22,365 nucleotides of DNA from a virus, in IMG/VR virus record IMGVR_UViG_3300006749_000160, positions 1 through 22,365 of that record, one strand, 5' to 3'. Position numbers and translations under genes: made by a program. Of this stretch, positions 1 through 10,400 are shown one piece after another. The notes under the pieces are model-generated. The model did no database searches and was not told the origin of the DNA. It was given only the letters and a program-made list of their open reading frames with translations. Every line of letters starts with the position of its first letter. Position 1 is the first letter of the stretch.

Positions 1-19
1 GCCTGATGAGATTTAAACT

Positions 20-1906
20 GTGCCTTTAACAAAACTACAATTCCGTCCTGGGATCAATAGAGATATAACATCTTTTTCTAATGAAGGTGGTTGGGTTGAT
101 TGTGATCGAGTGCGGTTTCGTTTGGGTTATCCTGAAATTATAGGTGGCTGGGAAAAGTATACTGATGAAACATATCTTGGCACAGCTAGGGGTTTATTTA
201 ATTGGGCTGCTTTAGATGGCAGTAATTTACTAGGGTTAGGCACGGAAGTCAAATACTATATAGAAGAAGGCCAACAATTTTATGATGTAACCCCTATTAG
301 AAAAACTTCCACAAACAGTATCACATTTGCTGCTACAAATGGTAGCTCTACAATAACAGCTACAGATAGTAATCATGGGGCGGTGGTAGCTGATTTTGTA
401 ACAATATCAGGAGCTGTTAGTTTAGGTGGAAATGTTACAGCAGCCGTGTTAAATCAAGAATATCAGATAACAAGTATCCCTACCGCTAATACTTATACAT
501 TTGAAGCCAAAGATACATCAGGCGCAACAGTTACAGCAAATGCTAGTGATAGTGGTAATGGTGGCTCTGGGGTTGATGGTGTTTATCAAATTAATTCAGG
601 CCTAGCAAATGGAGTCGGTGGCACAGGTTGGGGTGCGGGAACATGGGGCAGAGGTACTTGGGGATCTGCTGCTACTGTAGGCGTAACAACACAATTAAGG
701 TTGTGGAGTCATGATAATTTTGGTGAAAACTTAATTATTAATCCGCGTGATGGTGCTATATATTACTGGATCAAAGGTGATGGTTTTTCAACAAGAGCAG
801 TTGAAATTGGTGCAATAGGTGGGGCTAATGAAACTCCTATCATAGCAAAACAAATATTAGTCTCAGATGTTGATAGACATGTAATTGCATTTGGGACAAA
901 TCCTGTGGGTAGTTCTACACAAGACCCTCTTTTAATACGTTTTTCAGACCAAGAAAATGTTCTTGATTGGGAACCAACTGCAACTAATACTGCTGGCGAC
1001 TTACGCATAGGCACAGGTTCACAATTTGTAAAAGCTATAGAAACTAAACGTGAAATAGTTATTTTCACAAATAGTTCTATACACTCTATGCAGTTTATTG
1101 GCAGTCCGTTTACTTTTGGTATACAACCTCTTGCTTCTAATATTACCATCATGGGTCCAAATGCAGCAGTTGCTGTAGAAGATGCTGTGTTTTGGATGGG
1201 AAAACAAAACTTTTATCTGTATGATGGTAAAACACAACAATTACCATGTAGTGTAACTGAGCATGTGTTTTTTGATTTTGATTTTGATCAGTTTGAAAAA
1301 GTGTACGCTGGTATTATATCAGAGTTTAGTGAAGTTATTTGGTTTTATCCTTCTAATACAAACTCATTAGCTAATGGTGGGACAGGTGAAAATGATAGAT
1401 ATGTCATTTACAATTACTCAGAAAACATTTGGTATTATGGTGATTTAGGCAGAACAGCATTTATTGATAGAGGTATAAGAGATTTTCCAATAGGGGCAGC
1501 AGACAATTACCTATACAACCATGAGTCGGGGTATACAGATGATGGCGCAGCATTAGTAGCAAGTATTGAATCTAGCCCGATTGATATGGGTGAGGGCGAT
1601 CAATTTACTTTTATACGCAGAATTATACCTGATTTTACATTCATAGGTTCTACTAATACAGACCCTACTGTAAATGTCACATTGCAATCCAATAATTTTC
1701 CGGGAGGTAATTATTTGCAAAGTGAGGTAGCGCAAGTAGATAGAACAGCTACTTCTACAACAGTGCCTTTTGAAAAATTTACAGATAAAGCTGATGTTAG
1801 GTTAAGAGGTAGAGCATTTAGTATAAAAGTAGACTCATCATCTGTAGGTACAAGATGGCGGTTAGGTAGTCCACGAGTTGATATGAGACAAGATGGGAGA
1901 AGGTAA
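20..1906 (+). CDS. P22 gp10-like packaged-DNA stabilisation / head-tail protein
   Basis: A 628-residue virion protein that most likely closes the portal or tail hub after DNA packaging. The N-terminus (PGINRDITSFSNEGGWVDCD, residues 10-29, then RVRFRLGYPEIIGGW) is the signature I associate with the P22 gp10 / phage-stabilisation family of podoviruses. P22 gp10 itself is about 470 residues. The extra length here includes a Ser/Thr/Gly-rich beta-type stretch at about residues 98-180 and a Gly/Trp motif GWGAGTWGRGTWGS at 203-216 that is usual in marine phage versions. The start is a GTG: an in-frame TAA six bases upstream excludes any earlier start. The Shine-Dalgarno is weak (GATGAG). The stop overlaps the next ATG by one base (TAATG). 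Family membership is by recalled motif, not alignment. Confidence 0.75.
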   Translation: MPLTKLQFRPGINRDITSFSNEGGWVDCDRVRFRLGYPEIIGGWEKYTDETYLGTARGLFNWAALDGSNLLGLGTEVKYYIEEGQQFYDVTPIRKTSTNSITFAATNGSSTITATDSNHGAVVADFVTISGAVSLGGNVTAAVLNQEYQITSIPTANTYTFEAKDTSGATVTANASDSGNGGSGVDGVYQINSGLANGVGGTGWGAGTWGRGTWGSAATVGVTTQLRLWSHDNFGENLIINPRDGAIYYWIKGDGFSTRAVEIGAIGGANETPIIAKQILVSDVDRHVIAFGTNPVGSSTQDPLLIRFSDQENVLDWEPTATNTAGDLRIGTGSQFVKAIETKREIVIFTNSSIHSMQFIGSPFTFGIQPLASNITIMGPNAAVAVEDAVFWMGKQNFYLYDGKTQQLPCSVTEHVFFDFDFDQFEKVYAGIISEFSEVIWFYPSNTNSLANGGTGENDRYVIYNYSENIWYYGDLGRTAFIDRGIRDFPIGAADNYLYNHESGYTDDGAALVASIESSPIDMGEGDQFTFIRRIIPDFTFIGSTNTDPTVNVTLQSNNFPGGNYLQSEVAQVDRTATSTTVPFEKFTDKADVRLRGRAFSIKVDSSSVGTRWRLGSPRVDMRQDGRR

Positions 1907-2196
1907 TGGCTACTAATGTTACACCTTTTCCTAGATTACCGACTCCTGGGAAACAAATAGATGAAAAATATATAACAGATTTAATCAGAGCATTAGAAAT
2001 ATTTTTGCGGCAAATGCAAAATCCTCAGCTTAATTTTCAAGAGGTTCCTACAAGTGGTAACAATAATTTGTTAGAACAAGGGGATATTTATATAGCCGAT
2101 GGTGGGTTTTTGAAAATAATTGGAAAAACAGAAATATTTAGTGGTAGTTTTGAAGCCACTGGTTCTTTAGGAAGTGTAACAGTATCTGTTTCATAA
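1906..2196 (+). CDS. Small conserved phage structural-module protein, function unknown
   Basis: A 96-residue protein whose ATG shares its first base with the stop of the gp10-like gene and follows a strong GGGAGAAGG ribosome-binding site. The first half (PFPRLPTPGKQIDEKYITDL) is helical and predicts a short amphipathic segment with LIRALEIFLRQM. The second half is Gly/Ser/Val-rich and probably beta, ending TGSLGSVTVSVS. There are no cysteines, no signal peptide and no membrane segment. Its position between a head-tail protein and internal virion proteins, and its translational coupling to the former, suggest a small virion or assembly component. I recognise similar short proteins in this position in marine podoviruses but know of no assigned function. 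Confidence 0.7.
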   Translation: MATNVTPFPRLPTPGKQIDEKYITDLIRALEIFLRQMQNPQLNFQEVPTSGNNNLLEQGDIYIADGGFLKIIGKTEIFSGSFEATGSLGSVTVSVS

Positions 2197-2198
2197 GG

Positions 2199-2289
2199 TT
2201 GCATAGTGCGGATATTAGGTTTATGATGCAAGCAGCAAGTTTCAGGATTAGCTACCCTGCATCTCATTTTATAAGGAAAGTAAGATGCA
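2199..2289 (+). promoter_or_regulatory. Leader with mutually exclusive hairpins covering a start codon (candidate)
   Basis: The 88-base gap before the next gene holds four short complementary blocks. TTGCAT (2199-2204) and TGCATC (2258-2263) can each pair with either of two GATGCAA copies (2225-2231 and 2284-2290). The second GATGCAA contains the ATG of the 2285 gene. The 7-bp pairing 2258-2264 with 2283-2289 would bury the start codon and leave the Shine-Dalgarno AAGGAAAG (2273-2280) in the loop, while pairing 2225-2230 with 2258-2263 would free it. The stems are short, so this may be chance. Confidence 0.25.
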
Positions 2290-3781
2290 AGGTATAGCCA
2301 CTTTACCCTACGAAGTACAAATGAGACCGATGATCCCTGTCGGTGGTTTAGGAACAGTGCAATCAGCCGCAAAAATGTTGGCTGATTTTGGACGTGAGGG
2401 CGATACATATATTGTACATGCTGCCGAAGGTGAAACAGTTATACCACTTGAGGTATTAGAAGCTAACCCTCGCATGAAGCATATGCTTTTCCAACAAATG
2501 GAAGATATGGGATTAGAGCCTGAGCGTTATGTAGTTGGCAGTGAGTTTAACAGTTTAAATCCTGTAACTGGTCAGCCTGAGTTTTTCTTTAAAAAGCTGT
2601 TCAGAGGCATTAAGAAGATTGCTAAAAAGGTAGCCCCTGCCGTCTTACCTATAGCGTTGTCCTTTATTGCTGGTCCAATATATGGTGCAGCATTAGGCTC
2701 TGGTATTACTACTTTATTACAAGGTGGCAATATAAAAGATGCTGCTAAATCTGCGTTGATATCAGGTGGTCTTGGTGCATTAGGTGCTGGCATTGGTAGT
2801 AAAGTAGGTGGTGGTGGATTTTTTGAGGGTATCCAAAAAGCTGCATTTAATCCTTTAGAAGCAGCAGCCGCACAAAGAGAAGCATTTAGTAGTATGTTTG
2901 ATAGGTTTAAAACACCACAAATGACCGACGCGCAATTAACAGATAGTAATGTGATAGGTCCCACATCAACACCCACAACAACAGGTGCGGAACCTATATC
3001 TGATAGGGTAGCCAGTATCCCAGAAGTCGGTTCTGGTAGTGGCACTTCTGAAGTAATAACATCAAATACTCCAGAAAAAACCTTTATTGAGAAGTACATA
3101 TATGATCCAAAACCAGCACAATTTGATGCTGCTTCAGGGCAAATTACTGGTGAAGGTACATTAGAGGGTATATTTAGCCCTAGTAGAAGTAGTCTAGACC
3201 CTGTACTTGCTGGTTCAGAAGCTGGTGCTCAAGCAGCAAGTACAATAGCAGAAACGAATAAAGCATTAGCCGCAGCAGGTCAACCAGCATTAAGTAAGCA
3301 AGCAGCTCAAAACTTAGTAACAGATGCTGTAACAAAAGCTAGCACCGCAGCTACTGATGCTGGTTTCTTTACAGCGTATGGTCCTGCTTTAGGTGCAGCA
3401 GGAACTGCTGCAGGAGCCTATGGTATCGCACAATTATTTCCTGATGATAACCCTGATGATGAAGATCAAGATGGATATCATGATACAACAGGTGTGATGC
3501 TTTATAAAGACCAGCCAGAAAAATATGGTTATGGCAGGGATTTTTACGGTGATAACCCTTATTACCAAGATTCTACTTTTACTCCTGGAGCATTGTTTGC
3601 TAGAGGCGGTGGTGAAATAAATGGTCCAGGAACCTCTACCAGTGATTCTATACCAGCTATGTTGAGTGATGGTGAATTTGTTATGAATGCAAAAGCTGTT
3701 CGTGGCGCAGGTGATGGCGACCGTAGAGCTGGTGCAAAACGCATGTATGATATGATGCGTAAGTTTGAAAGGATGGCATAA
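2285..3781 (+). CDS. IPAMLSDGEFV-motif virion protein, probable internal/ejection or tail component
   Basis: A 498-residue protein. The C-terminus carries NGPGTSTSDSIPAMLSDGEF (residues 447-466) and then VMNAKAVRGAG, a motif shared by many phage tail-tape-measure-like and internal proteins whose exact role is unknown. Near the N-terminus, HAAEGETVIPLEVLEANP (45-62) looks like a looser version of the same GE-V pattern. Residues 103-122 (KKLFRGIKKIAKKVAPAVLP) form a strongly cationic amphipathic stretch leading into a Gly/Ala-rich hydrophobic region (about 121-172). That layout is compatible with membrane interaction during DNA ejection. The middle (210-330) is low-complexity. The start is the ATG after TAAGGAAAGTAAG. 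It is followed by a one-base-overlap junction. Function is inferred from position and motif. Confidence 0.7.
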   Translation: MQGIATLPYEVQMRPMIPVGGLGTVQSAAKMLADFGREGDTYIVHAAEGETVIPLEVLEANPRMKHMLFQQMEDMGLEPERYVVGSEFNSLNPVTGQPEFFFKKLFRGIKKIAKKVAPAVLPIALSFIAGPIYGAALGSGITTLLQGGNIKDAAKSALISGGLGALGAGIGSKVGGGGFFEGIQKAAFNPLEAAAAQREAFSSMFDRFKTPQMTDAQLTDSNVIGPTSTPTTTGAEPISDRVASIPEVGSGSGTSEVITSNTPEKTFIEKYIYDPKPAQFDAASGQITGEGTLEGIFSPSRSSLDPVLAGSEAGAQAASTIAETNKALAAAGQPALSKQAAQNLVTDAVTKASTAATDAGFFTAYGPALGAAGTAAGAYGIAQLFPDDNPDDEDQDGYHDTTGVMLYKDQPEKYGYGRDFYGDNPYYQDSTFTPGALFARGGGEINGPGTSTSDSIPAMLSDGEFVMNAKAVRGAGDGDRRAGAKRMYDMMRKFERMA

Positions 3782-4725
3782 TGGCTGTCGAAGAGGTAAT
3801 TACCAGAGAAGCTCCTGATATTGAAGCCTATAAAATTGGGCTTATGGAGCAAGCTAAAGCTCTGACTTCAGCACCGCCCACAGGTGGTCTTCCTGGAATA
3901 ACATCACAAGGTATGACGCAAGCAGGGCAAGATGCGCTTACTGCTGCTCAAACAGGATTAGGGGCATATCAACCTTATTTACAGGCTGGCTCAACTACTA
4001 TGGGTGCAGCATTACCTACTTTTCAGGCTGGACAAGCAGCCCTAGGACAAGCACAAGCGACTTATGGTATGGGTACAGGTGCGCCAACACAGGCGCAAAT
4101 GGATGCCTATATGAATCCGTATCAGCAAGCTATACAAGATGAAATTAATCGTTCTTTTGATCAACAATCAGCACAAGCTGGTTTGACTGCTGCAGGAGCT
4201 GGTGCATTTGGTGGTAGTAGAGGTGCAATACAACAAGCTGAAATAGGTCGTAATCGTGCTCAGGCATTAGCTCAATCACAAGCGCAAAACTTTTTGCAAG
4301 CTCAGCAAGCTGCACAAAATGAAATGCAACGTTCATTACAAGCTGCTCAAGGGTTAGGCCAATTAGGGGCAACACAAGGACAGTTAGCACAAGGCATTGG
4401 TGCATTAGGATTACAACAGGCTGGTCTGGGCGAGCTTGCTACTAAACTTAATATTGCAGATACGGCTAATCTGGCGGCACTTGGTGAACAAGAGCGTGGT
4501 ATATTGCAAGCACAAGATGAAGCGGCAAGACAAACACAAATGCAACAAATCTATGAACCATATCAACGACTTGGTTTCTACAGTGATATATTGCGTGGTG
4601 CTCCAACAAGTCAATCTGTTATTACGACAGGTGCGGCTCCACAGCCTAGTGTTTTAAATCAATTATTAGGTGCTGGTATTGGTGGTCTTAGCCTATATGG
4701 TGCAGCACAGAAGGCATTTAGTTAA
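3781..4725 (+). CDS. Ala/Gln-rich internal virion protein
   Basis: A 314-residue protein very rich in Ala, Gln and Gly, with long helical and probably coiled-coil stretches (about 105-260). It contains the motif GAGAFGGSRGAIQQAEIGRN (139-158), which I recognise from internal virion or ejection-type proteins of marine podoviruses. The C-terminus ends in a weakly hydrophobic segment, VLNQLLGAGIGGLSLYGA (291-308). There is no signal peptide and no enzyme motif. The ATG overlaps the upstream stop by one base and is preceded by GAAAGGATGG. Its place just before two giant proteins parallels the small-medium-large order of ejection proteins in T7 (gp14, gp15, gp16) and P22 (gp7, gp20, gp16), which supports a role inside the capsid. 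Sequence alone cannot prove it. Confidence 0.65.
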   Translation: MAVEEVITREAPDIEAYKIGLMEQAKALTSAPPTGGLPGITSQGMTQAGQDALTAAQTGLGAYQPYLQAGSTTMGAALPTFQAGQAALGQAQATYGMGTGAPTQAQMDAYMNPYQQAIQDEINRSFDQQSAQAGLTAAGAGAFGGSRGAIQQAEIGRNRAQALAQSQAQNFLQAQQAAQNEMQRSLQAAQGLGQLGATQGQLAQGIGALGLQQAGLGELATKLNIADTANLAALGEQERGILQAQDEAARQTQMQQIYEPYQRLGFYSDILRGAPTSQSVITTGAAPQPSVLNQLLGAGIGGLSLYGAAQKAFS

Positions 4726-7484
4726 TGGCTGGTCCAGGCGAAGTACAAGATCCAAGACTTAGAGCTCTGTTACTCGGTGGAGGGACAGCGGTAGGTGCTG
4801 CGCCATTTGTAGCGAGCGCAATAAAAGGGTCGCTTGATAAAAAATCAAAAGCAAATGAGTTAGCAAATAGGCAAGCTGCTAGAAAAGCAAAATTAGATGC
4901 TAGGTTTGGACAAGCAACTCCAGCGGCAGGGCGTGGTGGTTTATCAACTTTGGGACGTTTTGCTGGTCCAGCAGGAGCTGTTGCTGGTATGGTTGTGCCT
5001 TCAGGTAATATGGCAGGTCCGGAGGCTACGATGTTACGACCTAATGAAACCTATAGTGATCCTGTACTACAAAGAACTATGTTTAGTGGTCAAGCACCTA
5101 AAGCAGATGGACAAGGTATAACATCTGGACTTGAAACATCACCAGAACAAGAAGCCCAAATGGAAGAAGTTATGGGTGATATGTCAGGTATGATGCAAAG
5201 TATGGCTGAGGGTATTGATAATGCTAGTGATTATGCTGGTATTATGAATGCTATCCGTGGTGATGAACAAAGTATAGACCAGCGTCGTGGTGAGTTAGCA
5301 CAATTGATTGGTAAATCAGATGCTGAAAAAACACCTGAATCTGCGCTTACACTTATACAGCCCTCGCTTACTTTACTAGAAGCCACTGACCAAGGCTCTC
5401 CAGATTCCCCTGAACCTGTTATGGATGAGGATATATTATCTGCATTAGGTAAAGCTGGTGAGCAAGGTGAGGCTTTGGCTCGTATGGAGATGGGTGAGCA
5501 ACCTGTAAAAATGTTTAAGGGTGGCTTACAAAATGATGCACAAGCTGCAATGTCTTTCCCAGGAGACCCTGTAGCATTTGCGCCCACACAAACTGGGACG
5601 AGTCAACAACAATTATTAAGTGCTCTAGTACAAGGCTTACCACAACCTAAAACATCTGCTGAATTGCTACCTCAGTATCAAGAACTTTATAAAGATTCAG
5701 CAAAAGCATATGAGTTAAACCCATACATAGCAGGTCTTAATCTTGCTGCTGCTGTTGCTAATGCACCTGAAGGGGAATTAATTAGCTCTATTTTAGCACC
5801 TGAAACAATAAAAGCAGTAAGTGATCCTATCTTGCAGATGGCACAAGCTAGAGGTCAGGGTGATCTATTAGCTAAGAAAGCTGCGATGGAACGTGCAGCT
5901 ACAGAATCATCTGATTATAAGAAATCTATTCAAGCGTACACCACAGCCGCTATACCGAAAATGTTTGAAAAGGGTAAAATAACCACACAGACAATAGGTA
6001 ATCAAGTAGTTGTTATTGATGAAGATGCATTAAGGGCTGCTAATGCTGCTGGTACGAAATATCAACCTCTTACTGTAGATGGGAAACTCGCCCCTAATTT
6101 CCAAGTCACTAGACTTAGTGATACTCAATGGGTAACAACAGATAAGAATACTGGTGCAAGCACAGTAGGTGGTGACCAAAAAACAACTTGGAAAGAAATA
6201 ACAACTCAGGATGGTGATATTATTTTTGTAGATGCAAATCGCCCATCAAATTATCAAGTAATAAGTGAGGGCGGTGGACAAATACTTGGCGATGCTAAAG
6301 ATGGATTTTTCCGTCTCAAAGACGGTGTAATATCACAAGTAAATGTAGCTGGATATACACCTCCTGGAGACCTGACAGAAAGAATGAAGGAAGCGCGAAG
6401 GTTTGGTGAGTTGCAAGCGGCGGCAAAAGCTGGAACAATGACTATAGCAGAAACAGGTGAATTAGAGGTGCTTACAAAAGCCCTCATACCAGCGGAAGAT
6501 AAAACAGAATTTGAAGCTGCTGTTGATCAATACATAACAGGCTATAAAACAAGTATAATTGATGCTATGGGCGAAGGCACAGATGAAACCTACGCTACTG
6601 CTAGAGCTAATGAAGTACGACAACTTATGTTGTATGAGTATATACAAGCTAAAACAACGAAACCTGGAGGACAATACGATCCAGAGCAGAGCCTGAAAAA
6701 AGCTGCATCCACATCATTACTCAAAGCTATAGATGGTGTAAATGAAACAGCACAGGTAGCCGCAAATCTTGCAAGTCAAGCACAGGTTGTAGCAGAATTA
6801 AGTGGTGATCAAGGATTCCGTGGTGGTCAACTTGGTTCTGCAAGATTGACAGTGCTTAATTTAGCTAAAGAGATGGGTATAGAAAACCTTCTTGAGAAAC
6901 AATTAGGTATTGATGATGGAACATTAGAAGACTTCTTTGGTGGCAATCCTGATGTGGGTAGAGTGCAAGAAGCACTTGGTGAGGCAATGGTTGTATCAAT
7001 GGCTGGTGCATTCCCAGGAAACCTCAATCAAACAGAAATTGATATTCTTAAATCAGCTGCGTTGGGTATCGGTAAAACTCCAGGAGCGAATAAACTATTA
7101 GCAGATACCTTAACGGCTATATCAGAAAGACAAACTAAAGTTGCACAAGAATTGAATACCTTTATTTCAGGTAAACGTGAGGGCGGTGCAGATTCATTTG
7201 AGCTTAAATTAGCTTATGATATTGAGAAGTCAAAGTTAGATGCTAAGTATGCAGATCCTGAAACAAATTCAGTATTGCAAAATTTGAGAGAACGTGCAGA
7301 TGCTTTATCCGACCGCACTGATGATATATCTGGATTAGCAGGTACTTACCCTGATACTGCTGCGTTAGAAGCAGATTATCAAAATCTCATGAATAGATAT
7401 CCTAATATTTTCCCTACTTTGCCTGCTCGTGGTCCAAATAGACAAGCAGCTCTGGAACGAGCTTTAGATTTCATAGGTCGATAA
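4725..7484 (+). CDS. Large internal virion (ejection) protein, 919 aa
   Basis: A 919-residue protein with a short hydrophobic N-terminal segment (LLLGGGTAVGAAPFVASAI, residues 15-33) followed by a basic helix (35-60). A Met- and acid-rich region follows (about 140-180), then long helical stretches. I see no lysozyme, transglycosylase or protease motif. The C-terminus ends with a helical region (AALERALDFIGR). The ATG overlaps the previous stop by one base, with AGAAGG about ten bases upstream. The stop is directly abutted by the next ATG (TAAATG). Size, helicity and position between other internal proteins suggest an ejection-complex component equivalent in place to T7 gp15 or P22 gp20. I cannot assign a homologue by motif. 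Confidence 0.6.
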   Translation: MAGPGEVQDPRLRALLLGGGTAVGAAPFVASAIKGSLDKKSKANELANRQAARKAKLDARFGQATPAAGRGGLSTLGRFAGPAGAVAGMVVPSGNMAGPEATMLRPNETYSDPVLQRTMFSGQAPKADGQGITSGLETSPEQEAQMEEVMGDMSGMMQSMAEGIDNASDYAGIMNAIRGDEQSIDQRRGELAQLIGKSDAEKTPESALTLIQPSLTLLEATDQGSPDSPEPVMDEDILSALGKAGEQGEALARMEMGEQPVKMFKGGLQNDAQAAMSFPGDPVAFAPTQTGTSQQQLLSALVQGLPQPKTSAELLPQYQELYKDSAKAYELNPYIAGLNLAAAVANAPEGELISSILAPETIKAVSDPILQMAQARGQGDLLAKKAAMERAATESSDYKKSIQAYTTAAIPKMFEKGKITTQTIGNQVVVIDEDALRAANAAGTKYQPLTVDGKLAPNFQVTRLSDTQWVTTDKNTGASTVGGDQKTTWKEITTQDGDIIFVDANRPSNYQVISEGGGQILGDAKDGFFRLKDGVISQVNVAGYTPPGDLTERMKEARRFGELQAAAKAGTMTIAETGELEVLTKALIPAEDKTEFEAAVDQYITGYKTSIIDAMGEGTDETYATARANEVRQLMLYEYIQAKTTKPGGQYDPEQSLKKAASTSLLKAIDGVNETAQVAANLASQAQVVAELSGDQGFRGGQLGSARLTVLNLAKEMGIENLLEKQLGIDDGTLEDFFGGNPDVGRVQEALGEAMVVSMAGAFPGNLNQTEIDILKSAALGIGKTPGANKLLADTLTAISERQTKVAQELNTFISGKREGGADSFELKLAYDIEKSKLDAKYADPETNSVLQNLRERADALSDRTDDISGLAGTYPDTAALEADYQNLMNRYPNIFPTLPARGPNRQAALERALDFIGR

Positions 7485-10400
7485 ATGAGTTTAGATTTTA
7501 CTGATATTGGTGGTGGGAAAGCTGGTGGTACAAGTCTGGACTTTTCTGATTTGCAACCTCCTACAACTCCTGGAGGTGTGTCATTAACACCCATCACAGT
7601 GCAAGATACATTTACAGAGCCAGACCCAACAGTAGACAGACAAGCTGCTGAAGACGATTTTGCAGCAGGGGTAAATTTAGTTAATGATTTAGAAGCTAAT
7701 GGTTTTATTTTGCCCGCGCCCGATGCTCCTCTTTCATTATCTTTATCTGATATGCTTTCACAAGAAACAATTAATGCTGCCGAACAAGCATCTGTATTAG
7801 ATGCAGAGCGTGTAGAAAATGTATTATTTGATTTAGTGCCAGATTACCAAGGTTCTAATGTTGATCCTAAAGTATTAAGTTTTGGGGATAGGGATAGTTT
7901 ATCCCGTATGCCGAGATTTGAGCAAAGACAAAGTTATTTCAAAAATAAATTTCCTAGAGGAGAGCTGTTCAGAGTGGATACAGGTGATGGCAACCTTGTA
8001 GAAATGTACAAAACATCACCAAATGGTAAAGCATATCGTGTATCTGATGATGTATTTTCTTTTGCTGATATTGGTGGTGGCACAGGAGCTTTTGCTAATT
8101 TCACTACTGCAGGATCAGTTCTAGGTTCTATTTACAGTCCTTTTTTAGGAACTCTAAGCGGAGCTTATGTAGGTAATACTATAGATGATGCGATTGCTAA
8201 TTTTTTAGCTACCCCTGATGGCGAATATTTTAGTGATGAAAAAGACTTTAAAATGAAGTTTTTATCGGGTGACCGCGTAGCTTTATCACTTATCGATGCA
8301 ACACTAACCAAAGTTCTCCCAGGAGCTGGACGCGCTGGTAAACATATGGTGAAGCAAGGTCTGTCATCTCTTGAGCGTAGATTCGCTAAAGAAGGTGAAG
8401 GCCTTATTTTTGAAGGACAGCCAAACACAAGTCTATTGTATGAGCTTGGTGTTTTTAGCACAGTGCCAAAAGCGGTTGATGCACAAAAAGCAGCACAAAC
8501 CATAGCAAGAGAGACAGGCGTTAAACTCCCTGCTTTAAATATATCACAATTAAGCAGCAGTCAAGTCATGCGAGGCATTGCAAGTCAAGTATCGGGTACT
8601 GCTGATACTTTGCCTAAAAATTTATCTAATCAACAATCAAAACTTTTACAAGCCTTAAATGCAAAAGTGCAAAAACTAGGCGGTAATTATGAACAATTAA
8701 GTCAAGATGAACTTTACAACTATATTGCGCTGACAAACAAACAGTTAGCAGATGATGTTTTTAATGCATTTAGATTAAACTCAGGTGGAAAAGATTTATT
8801 GCCTGAGATAGATGATGCGGCTGCTGCTTTAAGTGCAAGTGCAAGAAAATTTGATGATGGTATAAAAAATGCTATAGACCGTAAATATACAGAAGCCTTC
8901 ACAGTTGCAGGAATAGATGATGTTGTATTTGATATATCTGATCTTGTAGCAGAAGCACAACGTGTAAAAGCTGGCATACCTATTACTAAACAACCAGCAG
9001 GAGGTCGTACAGCAACAGGTAAAGCTCTAGATAAAGATAAAAAATTTGCACCTGAACAAACTGTCCGCACCAGAGATTTTGGTGGTGACCTAGCTAATAT
9101 CACTAATAAACTTATAAATGTTTTTGATCCTAAAATAAAAAATCTTAAAGCTGTAAAAGGTTCTGGTGAGCCAGAACTAATAAGTTCTTTTAGGCAGTTA
9201 AAAGATATACGCGATCAATTAAGTGATTTAATAAATGATGGTGCTGGGGGTGAGGCTTCTAAGGGTGCTACAGACCTTATTAAACAGATAGACAATTTAA
9301 TACTTAACGGTATTGAAAATGGAAAAGTTACAGGTGGCTCTGACGCATGGCGAAAAGCATACACAGAAGCAGGTGAACTTGTTAAACAACGTATAGATGC
9401 TAAAAATTTTACAAGAGTGGGTCAGCTATTTGGTAGGAAAGGCGAAGTCACTCCTGTTGAAGTTGCACAAAATCTATTAGATGGCAGTATTACTTTTGAG
9501 ACATTAGGCATAATTAAACGTATGGCTAATACCTCTGCTTTGAACGCAACAGAAAAAGAAGCTGGTCAGGCTTTTATAAAAAATATTGGTGATACTTTTG
9601 CGAGTTTACTGATTCATAATCCTGATGAGGGATTTAAACGCATATCTGATTTGAAAAAACGTGATTTACGACTGTTCAATACTTTATTTGATAAGCCCAC
9701 TAAAGATGCTTTAAATGCTTGGGAAATAACTGGAAAGCGATTGGCTAGTGATCCTGTCCAAGCAGGAATGGACGGTTTCACAACGAACGGTGCTACCGCA
9801 AAAATCTATGTTGCTGCTCAATACGCTAAAGGTCAAGATGCAGCCGTGGCAAAATTCATTAATGCTAATGGCGGTGTGAGTGGAGATAGAGCAAAACAAA
9901 TAAGAGCTGCTATTTTAGATGATATTGTTGAAAAAGTTTCCCAAGTACAAAGAGAGGGGGCAGCAAAATCTTTTAGTGAAACTGTAATTAACCCCATACA
10001 ACTAGCAGAAGAGATGAGAAAGTTTCAGACTTTCCAAGGGGAATACAGAGCTTTTAAACCTTTATTTGGTGAGGTTGATCAAGCTGGTAATTTTGTAAAT
10101 AAACAAATCAAACAAAATGATGATATGACTTTTACTGGCACATCTGAATTAGATATGTTGCAAAATTTTAAAATTTATGCTGCATTTTTAGGGAATACAC
10201 CCGACATTGGCGGTGCGTTTTCAACAGGTAATATCCGTGCTTCGTTGTTAGATGTAGGTACGGCAAAATCGGTTGGTGCTCTAAAACATTTATTTACTAA
10301 TAAATATATATCAAAAGTATTTGCCGCAGAACCCTCAGTTGAACAGCTTGAAAGAGCTATAAAAATTAAAAGTGGCGCGGGAGGAGTTAGGGCAAGCATC

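Noticed and set aside
2223-2297. A 24-codon open frame in the gap before the 2285 gene
   Set aside because: It has no ribosome site, is very short and overlaps the next start out of frame, so it is not supportable as a gene.
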